A stretch of 45,395 nucleotides of DNA from Nitriliruptorales bacterium (GTDB lineage: Bacteria; Actinomycetota; Nitriliruptoria; Euzebyales; JAHELV01), in assembly GCA_024644015.1 (NCBI GenBank), contig JAHELV010000009.1, forward strand, positions 1,831-47,225, in the 5' to 3' direction. Each line of letters begins with the position of its first letter. Within the stretch, counting starts at the first letter, position 1. This document shows, one piece after another, positions 17,260 through 24,352 of this stretch. The translations under genes were made by a program, and so were the position numbers. The notes under the pieces were generated by a model. The model did no database searches. It saw only the letters and a list, made by a program, of their open reading frames with translations, and was not told the DNA's origin.

Positions 17260-17888
17260 CGTGTCACCTCGATCCGTCCGATGCCCACCGACGGCGTCAG
17301 CCGCAGGGTCGGTGCACCTTCCGAACCAGCCACACGTTGATCGACCGACGGGCCGACGCCGCTACGCTCGCGGCCGAAGACGACGATCTCACCCAACCCG
17401 ACGTCCCCGACGACCTCGACCGTGGCGTCGCGTGGCACGCGCACGGTCATGTCCCCCACCGCCAGCTCCGCCCTGACGGCCGTGAGCCCGGCTGGCAGCG
17501 TGACCGACCGCAGGTCGACGACCATGTCCCCGACACCGTGTGCGTACCGCTCCTGCACCTGCGCCGCGTCGGCCGGGCGGACGTCGAGCTCGCCGATGCC
17601 GCGGCCCACCAGCGTCGGGTTGACGGCCGGGCCGACGACCGTGCTGACCAGCACCGCGACCGTCAACAGCAGCCCGAGCCCGAACACGGCGCCACGGTCG
17701 TCGGGCGGCGCCACGGGCATGGCGAGCCCGACTCCGATCAGCGCGCCCGCCGTCACCGCCGGGTACGACACGCTGATCCCGCCGGCGTCCAACAGCCACG
17801 CGACGCCGAAGACGACGAGCGCCGCGCCCCACACCAGGTGACCCCAGCTCTCGATGCGCCGGCGCGGCGGTGCCGACGCGGCGGTCAT
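17256..17888 (-). CDS. LiaF/toast-rack-like membrane protein
   Basis: The 210-residue protein has about four N-terminal membrane helices (LVWGAALVVFGVAWLLD, AVTAGALIGVGLAM, VFGLGLLLTVAVLVSTVV). A C-terminal beta-rich domain follows (GIGELDVRPADAAQVQERYAH, VGDMVVDLRSVTLP, LAVGDMTVRVPRDATVEVVG). Repeated GxGxLxV patterns are typical of the LiaF C-terminal/DUF2154 fold that senses or shields cell-envelope stress. Four-base overlaps join it to the genes on both sides. No histidine kinase or response regulator is adjacent. Confidence 0.75.
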   Translation of the reverse strand: MTAASAPPRRRIESWGHLVWGAALVVFGVAWLLDAGGISVSYPAVTAGALIGVGLAMPVAPPDDRGAVFGLGLLLTVAVLVSTVVGPAVNPTLVGRGIGELDVRPADAAQVQERYAHGVGDMVVDLRSVTLPAGLTAVRAELAVGDMTVRVPRDATVEVVGDVGLGEIVVFGRERSGVGPSVDQRVAGSEGAPTLRLTPSVGIGRIEVTR

Positions 17889-18376
17889 CGCCGCGCCCCG
17901 ACGACGACGGCCACGCCGAGCCCGATCAGCACCAGGGGCCCGATCAGCGTCGTCAGGTTGGGAATGATCCGGTCGGCCAGCAGCAGGCCGCCGACGATGA
18001 GCAGCACCGTACCGAGCACCATGACCCCGGTGTGCTGGTCACCCGGCGGGGCGTCGTGCGGGATCTCGCCCGGGCGTTCCTCGGGGATCGCGATGACAGC
18101 GATGATGTACAACAGCACGCCAGAGCCGCCGGACACTGCCAGCACGACGAGTGCGATGCGGATGATGACAGGGTCGATGCCGAGGTACCGGCCGAGGCCA
18201 CCCGCGACGCCGGCGATGACCCGGTCGTCCCGGGAACGTCGGAGTGGAGCGCGCCGCGGTGGCGCTTTCGCCGCAGCGGCGGGGTCGTCGGTGGTTGACG
18301 TGGTGGCGTCCGACGGCACTGCGGGCCCGCGGTTGTCCACGGCCTCGTCATGGTCGGACCACGATGGCTGGCTCAT
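17885..18376 (-). CDS. PspC-domain envelope stress protein
   Basis: The 163-residue protein has a charged N-terminal tail, then the PspC domain. Markers are LRRSRDDRVIAGVAGGLGRYLG, split by position as RSRDDRVIAGVAGG and GLGRYLGIDPVIIRIALVVL, with two following membrane helices (GVLLYIIAVIAIPEE). A second hydrophobic block follows (VLGTVLLIVGGLLLADRIIP, LVLIGLGVAVVVGARR). PspC proteins sit in the inner membrane and respond to envelope damage. GGGAGG lies seven bases before ATG 18376. It is the first gene of a three-gene leftward operon and diverges from the glpA-like operon. Confidence 0.85.
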   Translation of the reverse strand: MSQPSWSDHDEAVDNRGPAVPSDATTSTTDDPAAAAKAPPRRAPLRRSRDDRVIAGVAGGLGRYLGIDPVIIRIALVVLAVSGGSGVLLYIIAVIAIPEERPGEIPHDAPPGDQHTGVMVLGTVLLIVGGLLLADRIIPNLTTLIGPLVLIGLGVAVVVGARR

Positions 18377-18481
18377 GTCGCCGCCTCCCGTGGCGCTTGG
18401 GCGCCTGCTCTGCTCAACTGAGTCTTGGGCGCTCGCGGGCGCACAGGTAGGGTCGGACGTCCTGCGATCCGGCCACAAAGG

Positions 18482-18518
18482 ACTCCGAACGTCCGCACCG
18501 GTCCGGGTACTTCGGCCC
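18482..18518. promoter_or_regulatory. tandem DosR-like boxes upstream of the GlpA-Sdh hybrid operon
   Basis: GGGTACTTCGGCCC (18505-18518; opposite strand GGGCCGAAGTACCC) and a weaker ACTCCGAACGTCCG (18482-18495) start 23 bp apart. The first ends 60 bp before the flavoprotein start, and a TACTCT at 18544-18549 could be the -10 element. Confidence 0.5.
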
Positions 18519-18577
18519 TGCTCGCGCGTCCTGCCGGGCGCTGTACTCTCCGGAGGCGCGTCAAGGAGCCGGCGAGC

Positions 18578-19735
18578 ATGAGTCGTGCACGGGTCATCGT
18601 CATCGGTGCGGGGTCCACGGGGGCGGCCACCGCGCACGATCTCGCGCTCCGAGGTGTCGACGTCATCGTCGTCGAACGTGGTGAGGTCGCGTCGGGAACG
18701 ACCGGCAGGAACCACTGCCTGCTGCATTCCGGCGGCCGCTACTGCGTCAACGACGAGGAAGCGGGGATCGAGTGCATCGACGAGAACCTCACCCTCCGCC
18801 GGATCATGCCCGACCTGCTGGAGCTCAACGACGGCCTGTTCGTCGCGACGGACGAGGCTGACCGTGCGTACATGGACACCTTCCTCGAGGCGTGTGCCCG
18901 GTGTCACATCCCGGCCCGGGAGCTCAGCCGGGCCCAGGCGCTCGAGGCCGAGCCGTTCCTGACGCCCGACGTGCTGGCCGCCGTGCAGGTGCCCGACGGG
19001 GTGTTCGAGCCGTTCCGGTTCTGCCTCGCGTTCCTCGCCACGGCCCGCGCGAACGGCGCGCAGGTACGTACCTTCACCGAGGTGACCGACCTCGCCACGT
19101 CCGACGGCTTCGTGTCCGGCGTCGAGGTCGTCGACCGGCGGACCGGACGCAGCGAGACCCTGGGCGCCGATCTCGTGATCAACGCCGGCGGTCCGTGGGC
19201 GGAGCACCTCGCCTCCATGGCCGACGTCGACGTCCCGGTCTCGCCGACGCCCGGCGTGATGGTGACGGTCGGCCGGCGGCTGGCCAACATGGTGATCAAC
19301 CGGTGCAACGTGCCCTCGGACGGCGACATCGTCGTACCGCAGCGCACGACGTCGATCATCGGCACGACGTCGTGGAGCGTGGATGACCCCGACCACATCC
19401 CGATCCCGTCCGACCACGTCGACCGGATGATGACCCGCGGCCGGTCGCTGATCCCCGAGGTCGCATCGACGCCGATCAGAGGCGTCATGGCGGTCGCGCG
19501 CCCGCTGATCAGCAAGCCGGGTGTCGACGCGCGCGACGTCAGCCGCACGTTCGAGTGCTTCGACCACAAGGCCGACGGGATCGAGGGGTTCGTCACGATC
19601 TCCGGCGGCAAGACGACCACCGCGCGGGCCATGGCCGAGAAGGTGAGCGACATCGTCTGCGGCAAGCTCGGCAGCACGGCGGAGTGCCGTACGAGCGAGG
19701 TCCCGCTGGTGTCCTACCGGCGGTTCTACCTGTGA
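18578..19735 (+). CDS. GlpA-like FAD-dependent glycerol-3-phosphate dehydrogenase subunit
   Basis: This 385-residue DAO-fold flavoprotein opens with RVIVIGAGSTGAATAHDLAL (FAD Rossmann motif GAGSTG at 10-15). It carries the GlpA signatures TTGRNHCLLHSGGRY, EAGIECIDENLTLRRI, VINRCNVPSDGDIVVPQ and SIIGTTSW, which I recognise from anaerobic G3P dehydrogenase subunit A. It should oxidise sn-glycerol-3-phosphate to DHAP. It is shorter than E. coli GlpA and ends at VSYRRFYL, lacking that protein's extra C-terminal region. AAGGAG at 18563-18568 sets the start. It is followed eight bases later by an SdhB/FrdB-type gene and two membrane anchors instead of GlpB and GlpC. L-2-hydroxyglutarate oxidase-like activity is the main alternative. 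Confidence 0.85.
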   Translation: MSRARVIVIGAGSTGAATAHDLALRGVDVIVVERGEVASGTTGRNHCLLHSGGRYCVNDEEAGIECIDENLTLRRIMPDLLELNDGLFVATDEADRAYMDTFLEACARCHIPARELSRAQALEAEPFLTPDVLAAVQVPDGVFEPFRFCLAFLATARANGAQVRTFTEVTDLATSDGFVSGVEVVDRRTGRSETLGADLVINAGGPWAEHLASMADVDVPVSPTPGVMVTVGRRLANMVINRCNVPSDGDIVVPQRTTSIIGTTSWSVDDPDHIPIPSDHVDRMMTRGRSLIPEVASTPIRGVMAVARPLISKPGVDARDVSRTFECFDHKADGIEGFVTISGGKTTTARAMAEKVSDIVCGKLGSTAECRTSEVPLVSYRRFYL

Positions 19736-19742
19736 GGGTGCC

Positions 19743-20501
19743 ATGACGATCACGGCGACGCTGGAGGTCTTCCGCTGCGCTCCGGGCGGCGTCGACGGCC
19801 GCTTCGAGTCGTACGACGTCACCGTCCACGACAACGCCACCGTGCTCGACGCGATCGAGGCGGTGTGGGCGAACCACGACCGGTCGTTGGTGTTCCGCCA
19901 CGCGTGTCACCATGCCTCCTGCGGATCCTGCGGTGTGCTCGTCAACGGCAGCGAGGTGCTGCCATGCATCGTTGACCTCGCCGACGCGCTGCGGCAGCGC
20001 AGCCCGGTACGGGTCGAACCGCTGCGCAACCTGCCGTTGGCGGGGGATCTGGTCGTCGACGTCACCGGCTTCTTCGAGCGCATGCTCGCGTCGACGATGT
20101 CGATCACCCGCACCGCCGAGGACGCGTTGCCACTGGACGCCGACGACGACGGCGGCCGCTCGCAGGCGGTCAGCGTCCCGGACGGGCTCGCCCGCTTCAA
20201 CCGCTTCGAGAACTGCGTCGAGTGCGGCATCTGCATCAGCGCGTGCCCGACCATGGCGACCGACGAGCGGTTCCGCGGACCGGCGATGCTCGCCGCGCTC
20301 GGGCGGGCGCGCGCGGAGTCAGCCGATCCGCAGCAGCGCGAGCACCTGCTCGATCTCGCGGACGGCGAGCATGGCGTGTGGCGCTGTCACAGCAGCTGGG
20401 AGTGCACGCAGCGCTGTCCGCAACAGGTGGATCCAGCCGAGTCGATCATGGAGCAGCGCCGGGAGATCCTCCGGCGCCGCTTCCGCAGGCGTGTGAGGTG
20501 A
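19743..20501 (+). CDS. SdhB/FrdB-type iron-sulfur subunit
   Basis: The 252-residue protein has the fumarate reductase/succinate dehydrogenase B layout. An N-terminal plant-type ferredoxin domain has Cys55, 60, 63 and 75 (HACHHASCGSCGVLVNG and LPC) for a 2Fe-2S centre. A helical domain follows with C158VECGICISACP168 and Cys215/221/225 (WRCHSSWECTQRCPQQVDP), expected to bind 4Fe-4S and 3Fe-4S clusters. This differs from GlpC, which has two ferredoxin-like 4Fe-4S motifs and CCG domains. It should pass electrons from the GlpA-like flavoprotein to the membrane anchors. Spacing to neighbours is 7 and 4 bases. Confidence 0.92.
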   Translation: MTITATLEVFRCAPGGVDGRFESYDVTVHDNATVLDAIEAVWANHDRSLVFRHACHHASCGSCGVLVNGSEVLPCIVDLADALRQRSPVRVEPLRNLPLAGDLVVDVTGFFERMLASTMSITRTAEDALPLDADDDGGRSQAVSVPDGLARFNRFENCVECGICISACPTMATDERFRGPAMLAALGRARAESADPQQREHLLDLADGEHGVWRCHSSWECTQRCPQQVDPAESIMEQRREILRRRFRRRVR

Positions 20502-20505
20502 GGCC

Positions 20506-20904
20506 ATGGCCGTGAGCACACCATCCGGACCGTCCCGGGTCCGGTCCGCCGGCCGCTGGTTCGACGTCCGGCACCGCGGCCCCGGCACGTGGGCGTACGC
20601 GCTCAACCGGATCACCGGACTCGCACTGGTGGGATACCTCTACATCCATCTCGCGGTGCTCAGCCTGCTCGCGCGCGGACCCGGGTCCTACGACCGGTTC
20701 GTCGACCTCGTGCGGTCACCGCTGTTCCTGGCCCTCGACCTGGTCCTGATCGCCGGCTGGCTGATCCACGCGCTCAACGGCCTGCGCCTGACCGTCGTGG
20801 GGCTCGGCTTCGGGGTGCGCGCTCAACGGACGATGCTGGTCGTCGCGACCGGCGCCGGACTTCTCGCGCTCGTGGTCTCAGCCGTGCTGCTGTTCGGAGA
20901 CTGA
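20506..20904 (+). CDS. SdhC-like cytochrome b membrane anchor
   Basis: The 132-residue protein has three hydrophobic helices. The N-terminal part (GTWAYALNRITGLALVGYL) and the segment WLIHALNGLRLTVVG match the SdhC/FrdC family. His88 in HALNGLR and His48 in YLYIHLAVL are candidate haem b ligands. It should bind quinone and fix the iron-sulfur subunit to the membrane. The start follows GAGGTGAGG closely. The next gene begins one base after its stop. Confidence 0.85.
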   Translation: MAVSTPSGPSRVRSAGRWFDVRHRGPGTWAYALNRITGLALVGYLYIHLAVLSLLARGPGSYDRFVDLVRSPLFLALDLVLIAGWLIHALNGLRLTVVGLGFGVRAQRTMLVVATGAGLLALVVSAVLLFGD

Positions 20905-20905
20905 C

Positions 20906-21289
20906 GTGATCGACGTCGAAACCGCCCACGCCGAGAGCATGTACACGCGGCGCGAGCGCCCCACCACCGCCTGGGTGTGGCAGGCCGCGACCGGTGTGCT
21001 GCTGCTGATCCTGCTGACCGTGCACATGATCGCCCAGCACTTCATCGTCGAGGGCGGGCTGCGGACCCACGCCGAAGTCGTCGACTATCTGCGATCACCG
21101 GTGATCTTCGTCGTCGAGCACCTGTTCCTGGGTACGGTGACGCTCCACGCGATGCTGGGGATCCGGGCCGTGCTGTTCGACTTCGGCCTGGCGCCCGCGA
21201 CCGAGCGCCGCATCACATCCTGGCTGACCGCGATCGGGGTGCTGACCGTCGCCTACGGCGTGTGGCTGCTGTGGGCCGTCGCGTTCTGA
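20906..21289 (+). CDS. SdhD-like cytochrome b membrane anchor
   Basis: The 127-residue protein has three membrane helices (WVWQAATGVLLLILLTVHMI, VIFVVEHLFLGTVTLHAMLG, WLTAIGVLTVAYGVWLLWAV). His40, His45, His72 and His81 lie in or at helix ends, and the TLHAMLGIRAVLFDFG segment is typical of Sdh membrane subunits. With the preceding anchor it can hold one or two haems and a quinone site. GTG 20906 has CGGAGA five bases upstream. A weak CCCGC/GCGGG hairpin follows the stop at 21291-21305. Confidence 0.85.
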   Translation: MIDVETAHAESMYTRRERPTTAWVWQAATGVLLLILLTVHMIAQHFIVEGGLRTHAEVVDYLRSPVIFVVEHLFLGTVTLHAMLGIRAVLFDFGLAPATERRITSWLTAIGVLTVAYGVWLLWAVAF

Positions 21290-21361
21290 CCCCGCACCAC
21301 GCGGGTGCACCACCAACTGGACACGGCCGCAACCGCGCCCACCCGGACACCCGCCCTGGAC

Positions 21362-21375
21362 GGGACCGTTGGACC
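21362..21375. promoter_or_regulatory. possible single DosR-like box
   Basis: GGGACCGTTGGACC fits seven of eight fixed positions of GGGnCnnnnGnCCC. A TACTCT lies 27 bp downstream at 21402-21407, as for the preceding operon. The start codon is 96 bp away, so this is less secure. Confidence 0.3.
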
Positions 21376-21470
21376 TGTCCACCGGACATGACCGCGCGCC
21401 ATACTCTTCCCAGCGTGCGCGGTGCGCGGGCAGACGTCGCCGCCGTGGGACCAATACCCAGGAGCGGCAC

Positions 21471-23252
21471 ATGGACAACGGGCGCCGGCAACGACAACCC
21501 TCCCCGGGGCGCAGCTCCCGCCGTCGTCGAATGCTGTTCGCCGGGTTCGTCGCGCTGTCCGTCGTGCTGGCGGCGGCGCTGCCGGTGACCGCCGCCACGC
21601 CGTCGGCGGTACCGGCGGCCGAGCGTCGATCGCCCGCCGTCAGCGCATTGGAACCCGGTCGCACGGACCTGTTCTGGCGGACGTCGTCGGGCCGGCTGGC
21701 CCACCGGTACCGGCCCGTCGGTGGGTGGTGGACCCGCCAGCTCGCGCTCGGTGGCGACATCGCCTCCCAACCCGCCGCCGTGTCATGGGCGCCCGGCCGC
21801 ATGGATGTCTTCGCCCGCGGTGCCGACGACACGCTCCAGCACCGCTGGTACCGCAACGGCCGATGGTCTCGGTGGGAGTCGCTCGGCGGGCGCCTGACGT
21901 CCGCACCGGCGGTCGCGTCGTGGGCGGAGGGTCGGCTCGACGTGTTCGCACGCGGAACCGACGGCACCTTGCGGCACCGGTATTACGTGTCGGGCAGCGG
22001 ATGGTCGTCCTGGCGCAGGCGCGGCGGCACGCTGACGTCGTCTCCCGCGGCGACCTCGTGGGGTCCCGGACGCATCGACGTGGTCGCACGGGGACCCCAC
22101 AACCGACTGATCCACCGCTGGTTCGTGCGCGGGACCGGCTGGTCGTCCTGGCGGACGCGCAGGGGCGACCTGCGCTCGCAGCCCGCGATCGCCGCACCCG
22201 GCGAGGGCCTGCTCGACGTCATCGCGCGCGACGCCCGCCGCACGATGCGGGTGAAGCGGTACATCCGAGGCGACGGCTGGACGGGATGGCGGGCCCTGGG
22301 CGGCACGTTCAAGTCTGGGCCGTCGGCCACGGCGCGCGGCAACGACGTCCGGATCGCAGCCAAACGTCCCAGCGGCCGGATCGCGCAGCGTGTCAGGCGC
22401 AGCCCGACCGTCAAATGGCGGCCGTGGCGCGGCATCGACCCGTACCTGCCGTTCCGCGGGCTGAGCACCTGGGTCGACGTGTTCGACTACGCCCTGGAGC
22501 CGGACATCGCGATCGCCGACATGGCGGATCGTGGCGTCCGGACGCTGTTCCTGTCGACCGCGCGGTTCAACAGCGCCAACGACTTCCACGACGCCGCTGA
22601 GGCCGGCGCGTGGCTCGACGCCGGCCGGGCCGCCGGGATCAAGGTGGTCGGCTGGTACCCGCCCGCCTACGGCGACATGGACCGCGACATCCGCCGCACG
22701 GTCGCGATCGCCCAGTTCACCAGTCCAGCGGGGAATCACTTCGATGCCGTCGGCGTCGACATCGAACGCTTCGACGAGGTGACCCGGGCGCAGTTCAACA
22801 CCAGGCTGGTCGAGCACCTCAGCGCAGTCCGCAAGCGCACGGACGCGATGGTCGCGGCGATCGTGCCGTCTCCGTTCGGCACCGACCCCGGCAACAACTG
22901 GGAGGGCTTCCCGTGGGCGGCGGTCGGCGACCGCAGCGAGGTCGTCGTGCCGATGGCGCTGTGGTCGTTCCGTGACAGCTGCGCGGGCCCGAAGGTCTGC
23001 GCGTTCACGCCCGACCAGGTCTACGGCTGGGTCCTGGATCAGGTGCGGCGGACCCGCCAGCTGACCGGGCGCCGCGTCACCGTCGAGGGCGGAGTCAACG
23101 ACCCTGGCCCCGAGAACACCCCTGTCACGCCCGCACGGGTCCGACGGTTCGTCGACGCGGTCATCGACGGCGGCGCCATCGGTGGCAGCCACTACGACTA
23201 CGCCACCACGGACGAGGCGCTGTGGCCCGTGCTCGAACGCCTCAACCGGTAG
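21471..23252 (+). CDS. secreted PLL-like beta-propeller with C-terminal TIM-barrel glycosidase-like domain
   Basis: The 593-residue protein has an Arg-rich start and a signal peptide (MLFAGFVALSVVLAAALPVTAA). About five to six repeats of roughly 46 residues follow, each with the pattern GRxDVxARGxxxxLxHRxxxxxGWSxW and a GGxLxSxPAxxSW joint. This is the bacterial PLL-like/fucose-lectin-like propeller. From about residue 320 a barrel-like domain follows (STWVDVFDYALEPDIAIADM, AAGIKVVGWYPPAYGD, FDAVGVDIERFDE, VVPMALWSFRD, GGSHYDYATTDEALWPVL). The GVDIE and YDYAT strands recall putative glycoside hydrolases of the DUF4015 type. GGAG six bases before ATG 21471 sets the start. Action on extracellular glycans is inferred. 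Confidence 0.78.
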   Translation: MDNGRRQRQPSPGRSSRRRRMLFAGFVALSVVLAAALPVTAATPSAVPAAERRSPAVSALEPGRTDLFWRTSSGRLAHRYRPVGGWWTRQLALGGDIASQPAAVSWAPGRMDVFARGADDTLQHRWYRNGRWSRWESLGGRLTSAPAVASWAEGRLDVFARGTDGTLRHRYYVSGSGWSSWRRRGGTLTSSPAATSWGPGRIDVVARGPHNRLIHRWFVRGTGWSSWRTRRGDLRSQPAIAAPGEGLLDVIARDARRTMRVKRYIRGDGWTGWRALGGTFKSGPSATARGNDVRIAAKRPSGRIAQRVRRSPTVKWRPWRGIDPYLPFRGLSTWVDVFDYALEPDIAIADMADRGVRTLFLSTARFNSANDFHDAAEAGAWLDAGRAAGIKVVGWYPPAYGDMDRDIRRTVAIAQFTSPAGNHFDAVGVDIERFDEVTRAQFNTRLVEHLSAVRKRTDAMVAAIVPSPFGTDPGNNWEGFPWAAVGDRSEVVVPMALWSFRDSCAGPKVCAFTPDQVYGWVLDQVRRTRQLTGRRVTVEGGVNDPGPENTPVTPARVRRFVDAVIDGGAIGGSHYDYATTDEALWPVLERLNR

Positions 23253-23298
23253 CCGCCATCGTGCGTGCGGCGCCTGCCCGGCGTCGCCACGCGTGCGG

Positions 23299-24264
23299 CT
23301 ACGCGGCGTCGGGTGGCACCACCATGATCGGCGAGGTCGCGTGACGCACGCAGTGCTGGCTGACGGATCCCAGCAGCATGCCCGTGAACCCACCGCGTCC
23401 GCGGCGACCCACGACCAGCAGCGTGGCCGACTCGGCCGCGTCGAGCAGTCCCTTGGCGGGGCTGTCGGCCCCGACGACGGTCGTCGTGACGGTTGCGGGA
23501 AGCGTCGCGGGATCCACCTTCGCGAGTTCCTTCTCGATGCGCGCTTCGGCGGCGTGTCGCCAGTGCTCCACGATCACCTCGCGGTGCATCTGCACACTGA
23601 GGGCCGGATCGCTGCTCACCGGTGGCAGCGCACCGGTCCACACGTAGGCGTCGATCGCGGCCTGCGACGGAGACCGATCGTTCGCGGCCGGCGGCGGAGG
23701 CTGCACCATGATCAGCTCGAGCTCACAGCCCCGCAGCGACGCTTCCGTGGCAGCCTGCCGCAACGCGGCGCGTGCGTACTCCGAGCTGTCGACGCCGACG
23801 ATGACCTTGTCCGGGACGTCTCGTTTCCGTTCCGAGCTGGGCACCACCACGACCGCGCCCCGCGCGTGCACCACGACCTGCTGGCTGACCGAGCCGAGCA
23901 GCAGACGCCGGTAGGCGCTGAGCCCACGCGACCCGAGGACGAGCGTGCTGGTGTCGGTCTCACGCTGGATCAGCGCCCGGTACGTCGGCGCATCCCGCAG
24001 GACGTCGGTTGCGATGTCCACGCCGCTGTCGGCGTACCGGGACACGGCCTCCTCGAGCAGCTGATGCGCTCGTCGCATCGTGGTCTGCTCCGCTCGCCGC
24101 TCGGTCCCCTCGTCGATGCCGATCTGGCTGAACAGCAACGCCGGCGGTTGCGCCACTGTCACGACCGTCAGGTCGTCCCCTCGCAGCCGGGCTTCCTCGA
24201 CCGCCCACGCGAGAGCGCTGCGCGAACTGTCCGAGCCGTCGAACCCGACCACCAACTCACCCAT
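23299..24264 (-). CDS. tandem-domain universal stress protein
   Basis: This 321-residue protein carries two UspA folds. Domain 1 starts ELVVGFDGSDSSRSALAWAV and ends GSRGLSAYRRLLLGSVSQQ. Domain 2 starts KVIVGVDSSEYARAALRQAA and ends GRRGRGGFTGMLLGSVSQH with CVRHATSPIMVVP. Both retain the ATP loop. Domain 2 has an insert near 190-215 (PPPPAANDRSPSQAA). GAGGTGG lies just before the ATG. It converges with the lectin-like gene and follows the terpene-cyclase-fold gene on the same strand; the strong palindrome between them suggests separate transcription. Confidence 0.9.
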   Translation of the reverse strand: MGELVVGFDGSDSSRSALAWAVEEARLRGDDLTVVTVAQPPALLFSQIGIDEGTERRAEQTTMRRAHQLLEEAVSRYADSGVDIATDVLRDAPTYRALIQRETDTSTLVLGSRGLSAYRRLLLGSVSQQVVVHARGAVVVVPSSERKRDVPDKVIVGVDSSEYARAALRQAATEASLRGCELELIMVQPPPPAANDRSPSQAAIDAYVWTGALPPVSSDPALSVQMHREVIVEHWRHAAEARIEKELAKVDPATLPATVTTTVVGADSPAKGLLDAAESATLLVVGRRGRGGFTGMLLGSVSQHCVRHATSPIMVVPPDAA

Positions 24265-24329
24265 CGGTCCACCTCATTCGAAGGACGCCGCATGCGCCCG
24301 CGCGGTTGCACGGTGATCTGACTGGGGGC

Positions 24330-24352
24330 TGACACCGGCCCGGCCGGTGTCA
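24330..24352 (-). terminator. perfect 23-bp palindrome over the stop codon of the cyclase-fold gene
   Basis: TGACACCGGCC, one C, then GGCCGGTGTCA make a perfect inverted repeat with 11-base arms. Its right end is the TGA stop of the gene reading leftward. There is no T-run, so this is either a GC-only terminator or a regulator site for the downstream USP gene. Confidence 0.5.

Noticed and set aside
18578-19735. Calling the flavoprotein SdhA because of its Sdh-type neighbours
   Set aside because: It lacks the SdhA/FrdA HPT and RxxG-type active-site blocks and the length of about 580 residues, while GlpA motifs are plain.
17885-19840. 651-codon minus-strand frame joining PspC to sequence antisense to the GlpA-like gene
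   Set aside because: Only the last 163 codons match PspC, and the ATG at 18376 has a strong GGGAGG site.
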